From: JAAYYM01 sp035271065
GTDB taxonomy: Bacteria > Bacillota > Clostridia > Lachnospirales > Lachnospiraceae
DNA: 14,295 bases
Assembly: GCA_035271065.1 (NCBI GenBank)
Contig: DATESB010000247.1
Location: forward strand, 1 to 14,295
Direction: 5' to 3'
Below are positions 1-7,611 of this stretch, piece after piece. Below the pieces are notes generated by a model. The model was not told the origin of the DNA. It did not search any database and worked only from the letters and a program-made list of their open reading frames with translations. The translations under genes and the position numbers were made by a program. Position 1 is the first letter of the stretch. Each line of letters opens with the position of its first letter.

Positions 1-257
1 GATATCTGTGCAGCTTCCTTTGGTATGAATTTCGGCTCCGTCGTTGTAATCGTTCTTCCGCCTGCACTTTGCGGCAGTTCATCCTTGGTTCTGTTCAGTT
101 CATGTTCTCCTTCAATATGTGGCAATACCATCAAGTCCATAAAGCGCTTGATAAATGTAGACTTTCCTGTTCTGACCGGGCCTACCACCCCTATGTATAT
201 TTCTCCGCCCGTACGGATTTGTATATCTTTGTACAAATCAAACGTTGTATCATCCAT
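1..257 (-). CDS. spoIVA: Stage IV sporulation protein A, N-terminal part (runs off the left edge)
   Basis: SpoIVA is the ATPase that polymerises on the forespore surface in the mother cell and forms the base of the spore coat. Only the first 85 codons are in the window. Visible are the family's N-terminal signature (YKDIQIRTGGEIYIGVVGPV), a Walker A motif GPVRTGKST at about residues 26-34, and the family stretch TTTEPKFIPKEA near residues 72-82. The start is the ATG at 257, about ten bases after a GGAAGGGGA ribosome-binding site. It is the last gene of a ten-gene co-directional array, 65 bp after a hybrid histidine kinase gene, and has its own sigma-E-like promoter in that gap. In B. subtilis spoIVA also lies downstream of gpsA and der, which supports the identity. 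Family assignment is firm; whether the full protein is intact cannot be seen. Confidence 0.93.
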   Translation of the reverse strand, partial: MDDTTFDLYKDIQIRTGGEIYIGVVGPVRTGKSTFIKRFMDLMVLPHIEGEHELNRTKDELPQSAGGRTITTTEPKFIPKEAAQI

Positions 258-260
258 AAT

Positions 261-303
261 AAAAAAGTCCCCTTCCATACGTTATTACATTGTATGTAAG
301 GGG
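261..303 (-). terminator. Terminator hairpin overlapping the spoIVA promoter and ribosome-binding site
   Basis: On the minus strand, arms 303-292 (CCCCTTACATAC) and 280-269 (GTATGGAAGGGG) can form a 12 bp stem with one mismatch around an 11-base loop. It is followed by AC and a run of six T (266-261). This is the layout of an intrinsic terminator for the hybrid kinase operon. The 3' arm contains the spoIVA ribosome-binding site (276-268), and the 5' arm overlaps the sigma-E -10 element. The stem is only half GC-rich, so termination may be partial. Confidence 0.65.
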
Positions 304-317
304 CGCTTTTCATATGC
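289..317 (-). promoter_or_regulatory. Sigma-E-type promoter of spoIVA
   Basis: On the minus strand the -35 element GCATATG (317 to 311) and the -10 element CATACAAT (296 to 289) are separated by 14 bases. This fits the known mother-cell sigma-E consensus (KMATATT, 14-15 bases, CATACANT) at all but the last base of the -35 element. Transcription should begin around 281-284, about 25 bases before the spoIVA start codon. spoIVA is a classic sigma-E regulon member, so this match in the expected place is convincing. The -35 box begins only a few bases after the stop codon of the upstream kinase gene. Confidence 0.8.
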
Positions 318-322
318 TTTCT

Positions 323-3136
323 TTATTCCAATTCGTTTAACAGTTCTGTAATCAGATCTCTAACCTTATGATAATCAAATTTCTCATAATTCTGTTTCAT
401 AACGGAAATCTTACGGTTCATATCCTTTCCAAAGTTACGTGCCGACAAGCCTGCCAACATCGCTTCACAACCCTTTAAGTTGATCTGAACAAGTGCTTCC
501 TGTAATGCCTCAACTTCCGCTCTCTCCAGTTTGTCATAAACCGTATTTTCGTCATCCTCTATTTCTGTGTCATCCGGCATTTCAAATGTGCCGAGTTCCT
601 CCAGATAAGTACGAACCTCCTCCAATAAGACAGAGAATTTGTCCAATGTATCCTGCAAGTTTTCCTCAATAAATACTCTGTCATCACTCTTGCCTGCCAT
701 CTCAAGAGCCTTAAACAATGCAGATATACCAACGGCGCCCACACTTGCCGAACTACCCTTAACGCTATGTACATTTGTTGTGAACAAAGAGATATCTCCT
801 TCCTCCCATTGTTTCGGTATCTGCTCCAGTTTGTCTAACCCTTCTCTGTAATAAGTATTCAAAATTGCAGCATATACTTCCGCACTTCCGCCAACCGTAC
901 TGATGCCCTGCTCCGGATTGAGTGATAAGGACATTTCACTCACAGCAGAAATCGTCTCCTCGGATGTCTGTGCTGACTGCACTTCCTCTGCAACATTTTT
1001 CACACCAATCACCTGCAATTCCTTTGGTAAGTATTCACGCAAAAACCGTTCCATATAATAGCTTTTAATCGGTTTCGCGATATAATCCTGAAAGCCTTCC
1101 TTAATCAGCCGTTCCTGTACATCCGTTCCGAAATCAGCCGTCATACACAGCACCGGAATGTTTCGATAATAAGAGCCCGGAATATTCCGAATTTCATGCA
1201 GCGTTTGTATCCCGTCCATTTCCGGCATCATTTGATCCAGTAATACCATATGATATTTTCCTTTTTTAAGCATCTTCAAACATGCTTCGCCACTTTGCAC
1301 CATATCCGGCTTTATTTTGAAGTTTTCCAAAAGTCCTGCTGTCACCTTCAGATTGACCATATTATCATCCACAAGCAAAATGCGTGCTTTCGGGAATTCA
1401 ATATTTTCTCTGTCTGCCGGCGCCTGATAGTCATCCTGTGACCAACTTCCGTTAAATACCTCACCCAAATTCAGACATGACAAGGGTTTTCTGATAATTT
1501 TACAGTTGTTGAAATCTTTGAATACATGTCGATAATCTGTTACAACATAGGTATAATCTTCGCATTCGTATTTTTCTATAATCTGTTTCAATCCCTGATA
1601 CTCTGTGTCCGAGATAAATATATGACTATATCTCTTTTCCTGAACTTTCATTTCAAATACGCTGTTTCCATATACGTATTCACAACGAATATTCATACTG
1701 TCCATCAGGTTTCTCCACATATTCTCTTTTAGTACATTTGAAACATAAACAAGAACATGCCTTTCTTCTCCCTCCGGAATTCTGACAATCGGAATATCAT
1801 CCACAATATAATTTGTGAACTTAAAGGTTGTTTCCATACCAATGCCCACAATACTCTTAATATCTAGTTCTCCACCCATCAATTGCAGCAGTTCACGGCA
1901 AATACTCAGTTCAAGTCCCAACCCCTTCATATTACTTCCTTGCCTAGAGTCGTAGCGCTCATAAGCACCAAATATAGCATCTATATCCATCTGAGATAAC
2001 CCCGGCCCTGTATCCGCAATTCTGCACTGGAAAGTAACACTCTGTTCCTCTTGATTGCGCTTTCCTTTTACTTCAAGAAGTATACGTCCCTCCTCAGAAT
2101 GTTTCACTGAACTAAACAACAGGTATAAAAAAATCTGTTTGATACGAATGTCATCACCATAAAGAGTAATCGGAATATCTCTCGACAGTGAAACCTGCAA
2201 TTCCACATTCTTCCCCTGCAAATCGCCTGAAACTGTCTGAATGATTTCATTTAATAGTTTGTCAAAACGGTATTTCGTCGGCAACAATTCCAATTTACCG
2301 GAATCAAGCTTGGAATAAGTCAGAATATTATTAATCAAAGTCAGAAGTTCCGCTGAAGCATCCCTGATAATCTCAGTTTCTTCCCTTGCCATAGCATCCA
2401 GATCTTCTTTCAATATTAATTCTGTCATACCAACAATTGCATTCATCGGCGTGCGAATTTCATGTGTCATATTGGCCAAGAACTTACTTTTACTCTGTCT
2501 GGCATTTTCAATAGAAAGTCTGGACTGTGCAACATTTTTTTTAATGCTCAACTGAATCTTTGCCTGATAAACATTCATGAATACCGGTCCAACCGCCGCC
2601 AACAGAAAACAGCCTACTGCCAGTACCAGCACTCCGCCCATATTCTCTGTACCATATGCATATACTACCTGTGGACGCAATACCGAATAAAAGATAATCA
2701 AGCAGTACCATAAACTTTCAACTACTACCGTAATTGCCAATTTTCTTCCGTCTAAAAGGAAGAAAGACAGAATAATACCGGTAGCAAAAAACAGTGGCAT
2801 TGCACCATACACCCCACTAAACAAAAAGAACATCAGCGGGAAAGCAAATAAATTCAGAACAAGACAAAGTAAAACAGAACCCGATTCATATTTTTCAAAA
2901 CTACGTGCCATATAAGCAATTCCGCAAACTACCAAAACAACACCAATCATCAGAAAAACAATGGCTATATTGTCCTTGACAATCAGCATCATGATGATAG
3001 AGAGAAAAAAGACCGGAATCGAATAGAAAACAGCCAAATAGAACTTCTTCGTCTGTAAAGGCATCACATTGCCTTGAAAAAGTTTTCTCCACTTCTGTAT
3101 GTAGGTTTTTAGTAAAAAGTCTCTTTTTTCTGTCAT
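323..3136 (-). CDS. Membrane hybrid histidine kinase with receiver and Hpt domains (degenerate ATP-binding boxes)
   Basis: This 937-residue sensor has about six membrane segments (residues 32-190) and no clear extracellular sensor domain. A HisKA dimerisation helix follows with the phospho-accepting histidine H225 (MTHEIRTPMNA). Then come a HATPase domain (about 325-440), a pseudo-receiver (458-562), a true receiver (584-705; VDDN at 589-592, D634, K688) and an Hpt domain (about 745-845; H790 in HSVKGSS). An acidic and helical C-terminal tail of about 85 residues ends the protein. The HATPase domain is odd. The N-box reads YLLFSSVKHS, with Ser (S342) where the Mg-binding Asn is expected. The G2 box reads GLGLEL rather than GTGLGL. 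The G1 motif DTGPGL is intact. Kinase activity is therefore doubtful, although relay or phosphatase functions could remain. The start ATG overlaps the stop of the preceding kinase gene (ATGA), so translation is probably coupled. The signal sensed and the output are unknown. Confidence 0.92.
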   Translation of the reverse strand: MTEKRDFLLKTYIQKWRKLFQGNVMPLQTKKFYLAVFYSIPVFFLSIIMMLIVKDNIAIVFLMIGVVLVVCGIAYMARSFEKYESGSVLLCLVLNLFAFPLMFFLFSGVYGAMPLFFATGIILSFFLLDGRKLAITVVVESLWYCLIIFYSVLRPQVVYAYGTENMGGVLVLAVGCFLLAAVGPVFMNVYQAKIQLSIKKNVAQSRLSIENARQSKSKFLANMTHEIRTPMNAIVGMTELILKEDLDAMAREETEIIRDASAELLTLINNILTYSKLDSGKLELLPTKYRFDKLLNEIIQTVSGDLQGKNVELQVSLSRDIPITLYGDDIRIKQIFLYLLFSSVKHSEEGRILLEVKGKRNQEEQSVTFQCRIADTGPGLSQMDIDAIFGAYERYDSRQGSNMKGLGLELSICRELLQLMGGELDIKSIVGIGMETTFKFTNYIVDDIPIVRIPEGEERHVLVYVSNVLKENMWRNLMDSMNIRCEYVYGNSVFEMKVQEKRYSHIFISDTEYQGLKQIIEKYECEDYTYVVTDYRHVFKDFNNCKIIRKPLSCLNLGEVFNGSWSQDDYQAPADRENIEFPKARILLVDDNMVNLKVTAGLLENFKIKPDMVQSGEACLKMLKKGKYHMVLLDQMMPEMDGIQTLHEIRNIPGSYYRNIPVLCMTADFGTDVQERLIKEGFQDYIAKPIKSYYMERFLREYLPKELQVIGVKNVAEEVQSAQTSEETISAVSEMSLSLNPEQGISTVGGSAEVYAAILNTYYREGLDKLEQIPKQWEEGDISLFTTNVHSVKGSSASVGAVGISALFKALEMAGKSDDRVFIEENLQDTLDKFSVLLEEVRTYLEELGTFEMPDDTEIEDDENTVYDKLERAEVEALQEALVQINLKGCEAMLAGLSARNFGKDMNRKISVMKQNYEKFDYHKVRDLITELLNELE

Positions 3137-5238
3137 TGATTTTTCCCTATAATCAAATTATGAGGCAAATGTGTCTTCAGTGCTCTTTCTATTTTATCAA
3201 TTTCAACCGGCTTTGAGATATAGTCATCAAATCCAGCCTCCATGAACATCTCTCGTGCTCCGCTGATTACATTGGCGGTTAAGGCAATCACATGAATCTT
3301 CTGAATATCTTCATTTTCTATTTCCCGCATTTTAAGTAATGTATCAATACCATCCATTTCCGGCATCATGTAGTCCAAAAAGATCAAATCTACTTTCTCC
3401 TGTTGTATAGTTGCTAAACACTCCGCACCACTTGTTGCGGTAATGACATCTGCCTCATATTTTCTGAGCAGACCGCTCACTACATTCAGATTTGTCAGGT
3501 TATCATCCACAACCAAAATATGTGCTTCCGGACAAATAAATCCACCCTTTTTGATGACCTCGCGAATGGACTTATTCCCTTCATGTGAGAAGATTGCCGC
3601 AACATTAATGCAGTAAAGCGGTCGCATCAAAATAGAGCCGAATTTGTCAATCGGAGGTGTTTGATTAATATTTGAGATTACAACCAAATGCTCTGTTGTC
3701 AGTTGCTCATCAAGCATCGCCTTTACTTCTTGATAGCGTTTCTGTGCTATAAATATATGTGTATATCTTTGCTCCGACAATAAGTTTCCAAACATCACCT
3801 TATTCTGCGCACAATCTGCCGAATAACCTATATCACAAATAATCTTGAACAGAACTTGCTGCATCTCCTCATTTTCTTCAAAAATCAGAATACTCGGTCG
3901 TTCGCTCGTCTCAAGCTGAACAAGTGGAATGTCTGTAATTAATGTCTGAGGTACAACAAAAGAAAAAGTACTTCCCTCTTTGTACACACTCTTTACGCTA
4001 ATCTCACCATTCATTAAACTCAATATCTCACGACAGATAGAAAGTCCAAGACCGGTGCCCTCAATACTGCGCCTGTCTGCCTCTCCTTCTTCCACTCTTT
4101 GATATACCGAAAAAAGTTTCGAAAGGCTTTCTTCCTTAATGCCGATACCGGTATCAATGACGTCTGCCTTTAACAAAATGATATTATCATTCTCTTTTGA
4201 CTTTTCCTGCGTAATCCTTAACGTAATGCTTCCGCGCTTCGTATATTTAACTGCGTTATTCAGTATATTAATGAACACCTGACGAAGTCTGACACCATCT
4301 CCATACAACTTATACGGAATTCCGCCATCTATATCCACATATAATTTCACACTTGAATCCATCAATCTGACAGACATCATGTTAATAATATCCGTAAAAA
4401 TCTCTGCAACATTGTATTCTGTATTAAATACCTGTATCTTACCTGATTCAGACTTCGACAAATCCAGCAAGTCATTCGTAATGGACAAAAGCGCATTACA
4501 ATAATTCAAAATACTGTATATATTGTCTCTGACATGACCATTAACATTCAAATCCAAAAGTAATTCCGTTGTGCCAAGGATTGCATTCATCGGTGTTCGG
4601 ATTTCATGTGACATATTAATGAGAAACATATCTTCTGCAATATAAGCATCCATAGCCTCAATATGAGTCTGTTCGGCAAGCTGCTGTTCACTCTTGTAGA
4701 CCAATAACCGATATCGAATTGTAATACCCGTTAATATACCTGTATACAAGACACCAATCGTAACGGCAGCAGCATCAAACAGAGTAACCTTAAGTATATT
4801 TGCTGGTATATAGCGAAACCCAAGAGCAATAACCGCTGCATGTACCAGAATCTCAAAAGCCGCCAGCAGAACGCCCTGCCATTTCGGCACCATTATTATG
4901 GTATATACAATTCCCAATAAGCAATAGATTGGAATACAGCAGATTAAGCTATGAAAGGCATACATCAGATACGGCAGTGTTGCCAGATTCAGAACAAGTG
5001 ACATAACAACAGAACAGGATAAATATCGTCCTGTTCTGTTGGCTTCAAGAAACGTAATAATTCCCAGCATCAAAGTTCCTGCAAGAAAGAAGGTCGCTTT
5101 CAAATCCGGCACAAAAATCAGCGCCAAAACAATCGCTATCAATATACTGATATTGATAATAACATGATTTGTATTGAACACCTTCACTTCTGTTGGGAGT
5201 TCTGTGTCAAAATATTTGTGATAAAGTGTTTGAAACAT
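3133..5238 (-). CDS. Membrane hybrid histidine kinase with pseudo-receiver and receiver
   Basis: This 701-residue sensor has about six membrane segments (residues 27-175) and a HisKA helix with H211 (MSHEIRTPMNA). Its HATPase domain (about 305-430) has all boxes intact: N328 in NILNNAVKYT, G1 DTGIGI at 362-367, and G2 GTGLGLS at 394-400. A pseudo-receiver (448-550) keeps an acidic pair (E454, E455) but has Q499 at the phospho-aspartate position and Arg in place of the conserved Lys. The terminal receiver is complete (D578, D579, D622, T654, K676). There is no Hpt domain. The ATG at 5238 follows a strong GGGAGGG ribosome-binding site (5251-5245), 12 bp after the HD-GYP gene. The 3' end overlaps the next kinase gene by four bases. 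The two kinases share their whole layout and look like diverged paralogues. It is probably the catalytically competent member of the pair. Confidence 0.93.
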   Translation of the reverse strand: MFQTLYHKYFDTELPTEVKVFNTNHVIINISILIAIVLALIFVPDLKATFFLAGTLMLGIITFLEANRTGRYLSCSVVMSLVLNLATLPYLMYAFHSLICCIPIYCLLGIVYTIIMVPKWQGVLLAAFEILVHAAVIALGFRYIPANILKVTLFDAAAVTIGVLYTGILTGITIRYRLLVYKSEQQLAEQTHIEAMDAYIAEDMFLINMSHEIRTPMNAILGTTELLLDLNVNGHVRDNIYSILNYCNALLSITNDLLDLSKSESGKIQVFNTEYNVAEIFTDIINMMSVRLMDSSVKLYVDIDGGIPYKLYGDGVRLRQVFINILNNAVKYTKRGSITLRITQEKSKENDNIILLKADVIDTGIGIKEESLSKLFSVYQRVEEGEADRRSIEGTGLGLSICREILSLMNGEISVKSVYKEGSTFSFVVPQTLITDIPLVQLETSERPSILIFEENEEMQQVLFKIICDIGYSADCAQNKVMFGNLLSEQRYTHIFIAQKRYQEVKAMLDEQLTTEHLVVISNINQTPPIDKFGSILMRPLYCINVAAIFSHEGNKSIREVIKKGGFICPEAHILVVDDNLTNLNVVSGLLRKYEADVITATSGAECLATIQQEKVDLIFLDYMMPEMDGIDTLLKMREIENEDIQKIHVIALTANVISGAREMFMEAGFDDYISKPVEIDKIERALKTHLPHNLIIGKNQ
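5007..5041. repeat. 13 bp perfect inverted repeat inside the kinase coding sequence
   Basis: Arms 5007-5019 (CAACAGAACAGGA) and 5029-5041 (TCCTGTTCTGTTG) are exact reverse complements around a 9-base loop. In the mRNA of the minus-strand kinase gene this would fold as a stable hairpin near codon 70, between the second and third membrane segments (residues NRTGRYLSCSV). No T-run follows on either strand, so it is not a standard terminator. Its role is unknown; an mRNA structure or a protein-binding dyad are both possible. Confidence 0.85.
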
Positions 5239-5250
5239 ATATGACCCTCC

Positions 5251-6309
5251 CTATGAGGAAGCTCTTTCAATATCTTTTTCTATCTCTAAAAACATTTCAA
5301 CCAATTCCGGATCAAAGTATGTACCGCTCCAAAGTCTGATGCGATTCATTGCCTCTTCATGGGTCAATGGTTTTCGGCCGTCATTCTTGGAACGAAATTC
5401 ATCATAGGCATTTACAATTGCAAGAATACGCGCTTCCACCGGAATATCAGTCGTAATCAACTTATCCGGATATCCTTTTCCATCCCAACGTTCATGGTGA
5501 CTTCTGCACATATTGTATGCATAATTCAAAAAACTGTTCTGTGAGATAACTGCAATAACCTTCTGGATTGCTGATGCACCGAGGAGCGTATGACTCTTTA
5601 ATTCCTCTACTTCCTGCAGAGAAAGATCTGCCACTCCCGTCAACAAGCTTCTGTCTGAAATTGAAATCTTACCGACATCATGTATCTTTGACGCAAATAT
5701 CAGCATCTCAGCATCTTCTGCAAAGATATCAAATTTGCCACTCTTAATAACCTCATCCAAAAAAATGTCCATGTATTTTTCTACACGTCTTGCATGATTT
5801 GCTGCAGTAAAGTCTCGTCGTTCCATCAAATCAATAAACATCTCAACAATCGCATACTGCAATTCAACGATATTGTGCATTTTTTCTTTAACCGTCTGCG
5901 ACAATGTCACATTATATTTTTTCATTCTTCGTTCGCTTTCAATCAACTGAATATGAATATCCAGACGCTTACGAAGCAATGCTGTTGAGTATGGTTTCTT
6001 AATATAGTCAATGGCTCCGAGGAAATATCCCTCCACTTCCGTGGTATCATCATCCTGAGCTGTCAGGAAAATAACAGGTACATTGGCAAGCTTCTGACTA
6101 TTTTTCATTTCACTGATGACATAGAAGCCGTTTACATGTGGCATATCCACGTCCAGCAGTAGCAAATCAGGTGGTTCCGGCATGTCATGTAGAAATTCTA
6201 ATGCCATTTCACCGGAACTGACAGGAACGATTTCATAGATATCTTCCAATGCTTTCTTGACCATAATCAGGTTCGTCATATTGTCATCAACAATCATTAC
6301 CTTATGCAA
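5251..6309 (-). CDS. Response regulator with HD-GYP domain (cyclic-di-GMP phosphodiesterase family)
   Basis: This 352-residue soluble protein has a complete receiver domain (D8, D9, phospho-acceptor D53 in LLLLDVDMP, T83, K105). A short helical linker (about 120-150) leads to an HD-GYP domain. Visible metal and catalytic motifs are H172, HDVGK (210-214), H240, HH (271-272) and DGKGYP (276-281). The position normally occupied by Asp in the ADxxDA motif is N300 (VNAYDEF). HD-GYP enzymes linearise cyclic-di-GMP, so this is a plausible output for the two kinases encoded just downstream. The start is TTG at 6309, favoured because AGGAGG lies nine bases upstream; the next in-frame ATG (6297) would leave 21 bases. 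It has its own promoter and is the first gene of the signalling operon. Confidence 0.92.
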   Translation of the reverse strand: MHKVMIVDDNMTNLIMVKKALEDIYEIVPVSSGEMALEFLHDMPEPPDLLLLDVDMPHVNGFYVISEMKNSQKLANVPVIFLTAQDDDTTEVEGYFLGAIDYIKKPYSTALLRKRLDIHIQLIESERRMKKYNVTLSQTVKEKMHNIVELQYAIVEMFIDLMERRDFTAANHARRVEKYMDIFLDEVIKSGKFDIFAEDAEMLIFASKIHDVGKISISDRSLLTGVADLSLQEVEELKSHTLLGASAIQKVIAVISQNSFLNYAYNMCRSHHERWDGKGYPDKLITTDIPVEARILAIVNAYDEFRSKNDGRKPLTHEEAMNRIRLWSGTYFDPELVEMFLEIEKDIERASS

Positions 6310-6318
6310 GTTCTATCG

Positions 6319-6324
6319 CCTCCT
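6319..6324 (-). promoter_or_regulatory. Ribosome-binding site that fixes the TTG start of the HD-GYP gene
   Basis: The minus strand carries a perfect AGGAGG (6324 to 6319), nine bases before TTG at 6309. The receiver domain's first beta strand (KVMIVDD) begins almost immediately after the TTG. Spacing therefore favours the unusual TTG start over the internal ATG four codons later. Confidence 0.7.
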
Positions 6325-6346
6325 GCCAAATAAAATATTTTACAAT

Positions 6347-6375
6347 ATTATACCATGTCACTATTTGATTTGCAA
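6347..6375 (-). promoter_or_regulatory. Vegetative promoter of the signalling operon
   Basis: On the minus strand TTGCAA (6375 to 6370) and TATAAT (6352 to 6347) are separated by exactly 17 bases. This matches the housekeeping sigma-A consensus closely, with a perfect -10 box. It sits in the 74 bp gap after the VWA gene, and no terminator precedes it, so read-through from the upstream operon may add to expression. The expected transcript start is near 6340. Confidence 0.75.
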
Positions 6376-6383
6376 TTCATGAC

Positions 6384-7592
6384 TTAGCGCGAAACCATGA
6401 GATGACTCATTGCCTGATTTAATCCGTCAACGGTTAGTTTATACATCGGAAACTGTTGCTTTAAAACCGTTTCAGCCTCACGCCATGGGGCATCACCCGG
6501 TGCCATTTTAGGGTTTAACCATACAATTTTCTTATATTTCTTCTTTAATAACATCAACCATTCGTAACCTGAAAGACCGCCGTTGGGTCCTCTGTAATTG
6601 CCGGATGTTGAATATAGTTCTTCCGGTGCCATTGCTGCATCTCCGACAATAATGACTTTGTAATCACTGCCAAGATTTTTGAACAGCCATTCTGTATCTG
6701 TCCAGTCTCCATTTTCACACTCAGGGGTATTATAAACCTTAGAGTACAAGCAATTATGAATGTAATATGTTTTAACATCCTTATAGTGGTTAGACTTATT
6801 CACGGATTGAAACAGTTCATTCAAAAGGTTACTATACGGTATCATCGTTCCACCGGAATCCATCAGCATCAGCAGCTTAACTGCATTCCTACGCGGTCTG
6901 TCAAATACAATCTGCAGACATCCTCCGTTGTTGCAGGTTTTATCTACCGTCTGATTGATATCAAGTTCCGTCTTTGGAATATCAAGTCTTGTTGAAAACT
7001 GACGCAGTCTTCTGAGTGCCGTCTGAAACTGTCTGTTGTCCAGTAATTTGTCATTTCGAAAATCTCTGAATTTACGCTCACCAATGACCTGAAATGCCGA
7101 TTGATAACCTGTTGTTCCACCGATACGAACACCACCAAGATGACCGCCTAGATTGCCGAAGGATGATTTACCCATGGTGCCAATCCACTGACTTCCGCCG
7201 TTATGTTCTTCATTTTGCTCTTTCAAACGCTCATGATACTTCTTCAGCACTTCTTCCTTATCCAAATCAATTCTAAGCGCTTCGCCCTCCAGTTCATACC
7301 TAGCTAGTTCCTTCTGAAGTTCTGCAAAGTCCGGCTTATCCAGCCATTTTAAGAACTTATCAATATCATCTTCATCCTGCATTTTGATGCCCTTAAAATA
7401 TTCCTCGAATATCCCGTCAAACTTGTCGAAGTCAGCCTCACTTTTTACAAGTATCATGCGCGCAACATAATAGAACTCCGTAAAAGAAGAATTACAAAGT
7501 CCTTTATCAAGTGCTTCTATCAATGCCAGCCATTCACTCAGCGAAATATCAAAACCCTTATCCCGCATGAAATAGAAAAAATCGCTAAACAT
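6384..7592 (-). CDS. VWA-domain (CoxE-like) protein, partner of the MoxR ATPase
   Basis: This 402-residue protein has no signal peptide or membrane segment. An N-terminal helical region (about 1-125, FFYFMRDKGFDISLSEW at the start) is followed by a glycine-rich linker (132-165) and a von Willebrand A domain (about 236-400). The metal-binding MIDAS motif reads MDSGGTM (D245, T249) rather than the textbook DxSxS; Gly at the third position is, from memory, a family trait of CoxE-like proteins. A conserved-looking YYIHNCLY stretch (277-284) and IIVGDAAMAP (314-323) follow. In known MoxR/VWA pairs the VWA protein cooperates with the AAA+ ATPase in maturing or remodelling target complexes, and here the ATPase gene is 19 bp upstream. 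The actual target in this organism is unknown. The ribosome-binding site is AAAGG upstream of the ATG at 7592. Confidence 0.85.
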   Translation of the reverse strand: MFSDFFYFMRDKGFDISLSEWLALIEALDKGLCNSSFTEFYYVARMILVKSEADFDKFDGIFEEYFKGIKMQDEDDIDKFLKWLDKPDFAELQKELARYELEGEALRIDLDKEEVLKKYHERLKEQNEEHNGGSQWIGTMGKSSFGNLGGHLGGVRIGGTTGYQSAFQVIGERKFRDFRNDKLLDNRQFQTALRRLRQFSTRLDIPKTELDINQTVDKTCNNGGCLQIVFDRPRRNAVKLLMLMDSGGTMIPYSNLLNELFQSVNKSNHYKDVKTYYIHNCLYSKVYNTPECENGDWTDTEWLFKNLGSDYKVIIVGDAAMAPEELYSTSGNYRGPNGGLSGYEWLMLLKKKYKKIVWLNPKMAPGDAPWREAETVLKQQFPMYKLTVDGLNQAMSHLMVSR

Positions 7593-7611
7593 ATTGTTTC
7601 GCCTTTCTATA

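Noticed and set aside
5007..5041. Inverted repeat in the kinase gene as a transcription terminator
   Set aside because: No T-rich tract follows the stem on either strand and the reading frame continues undisturbed through it.
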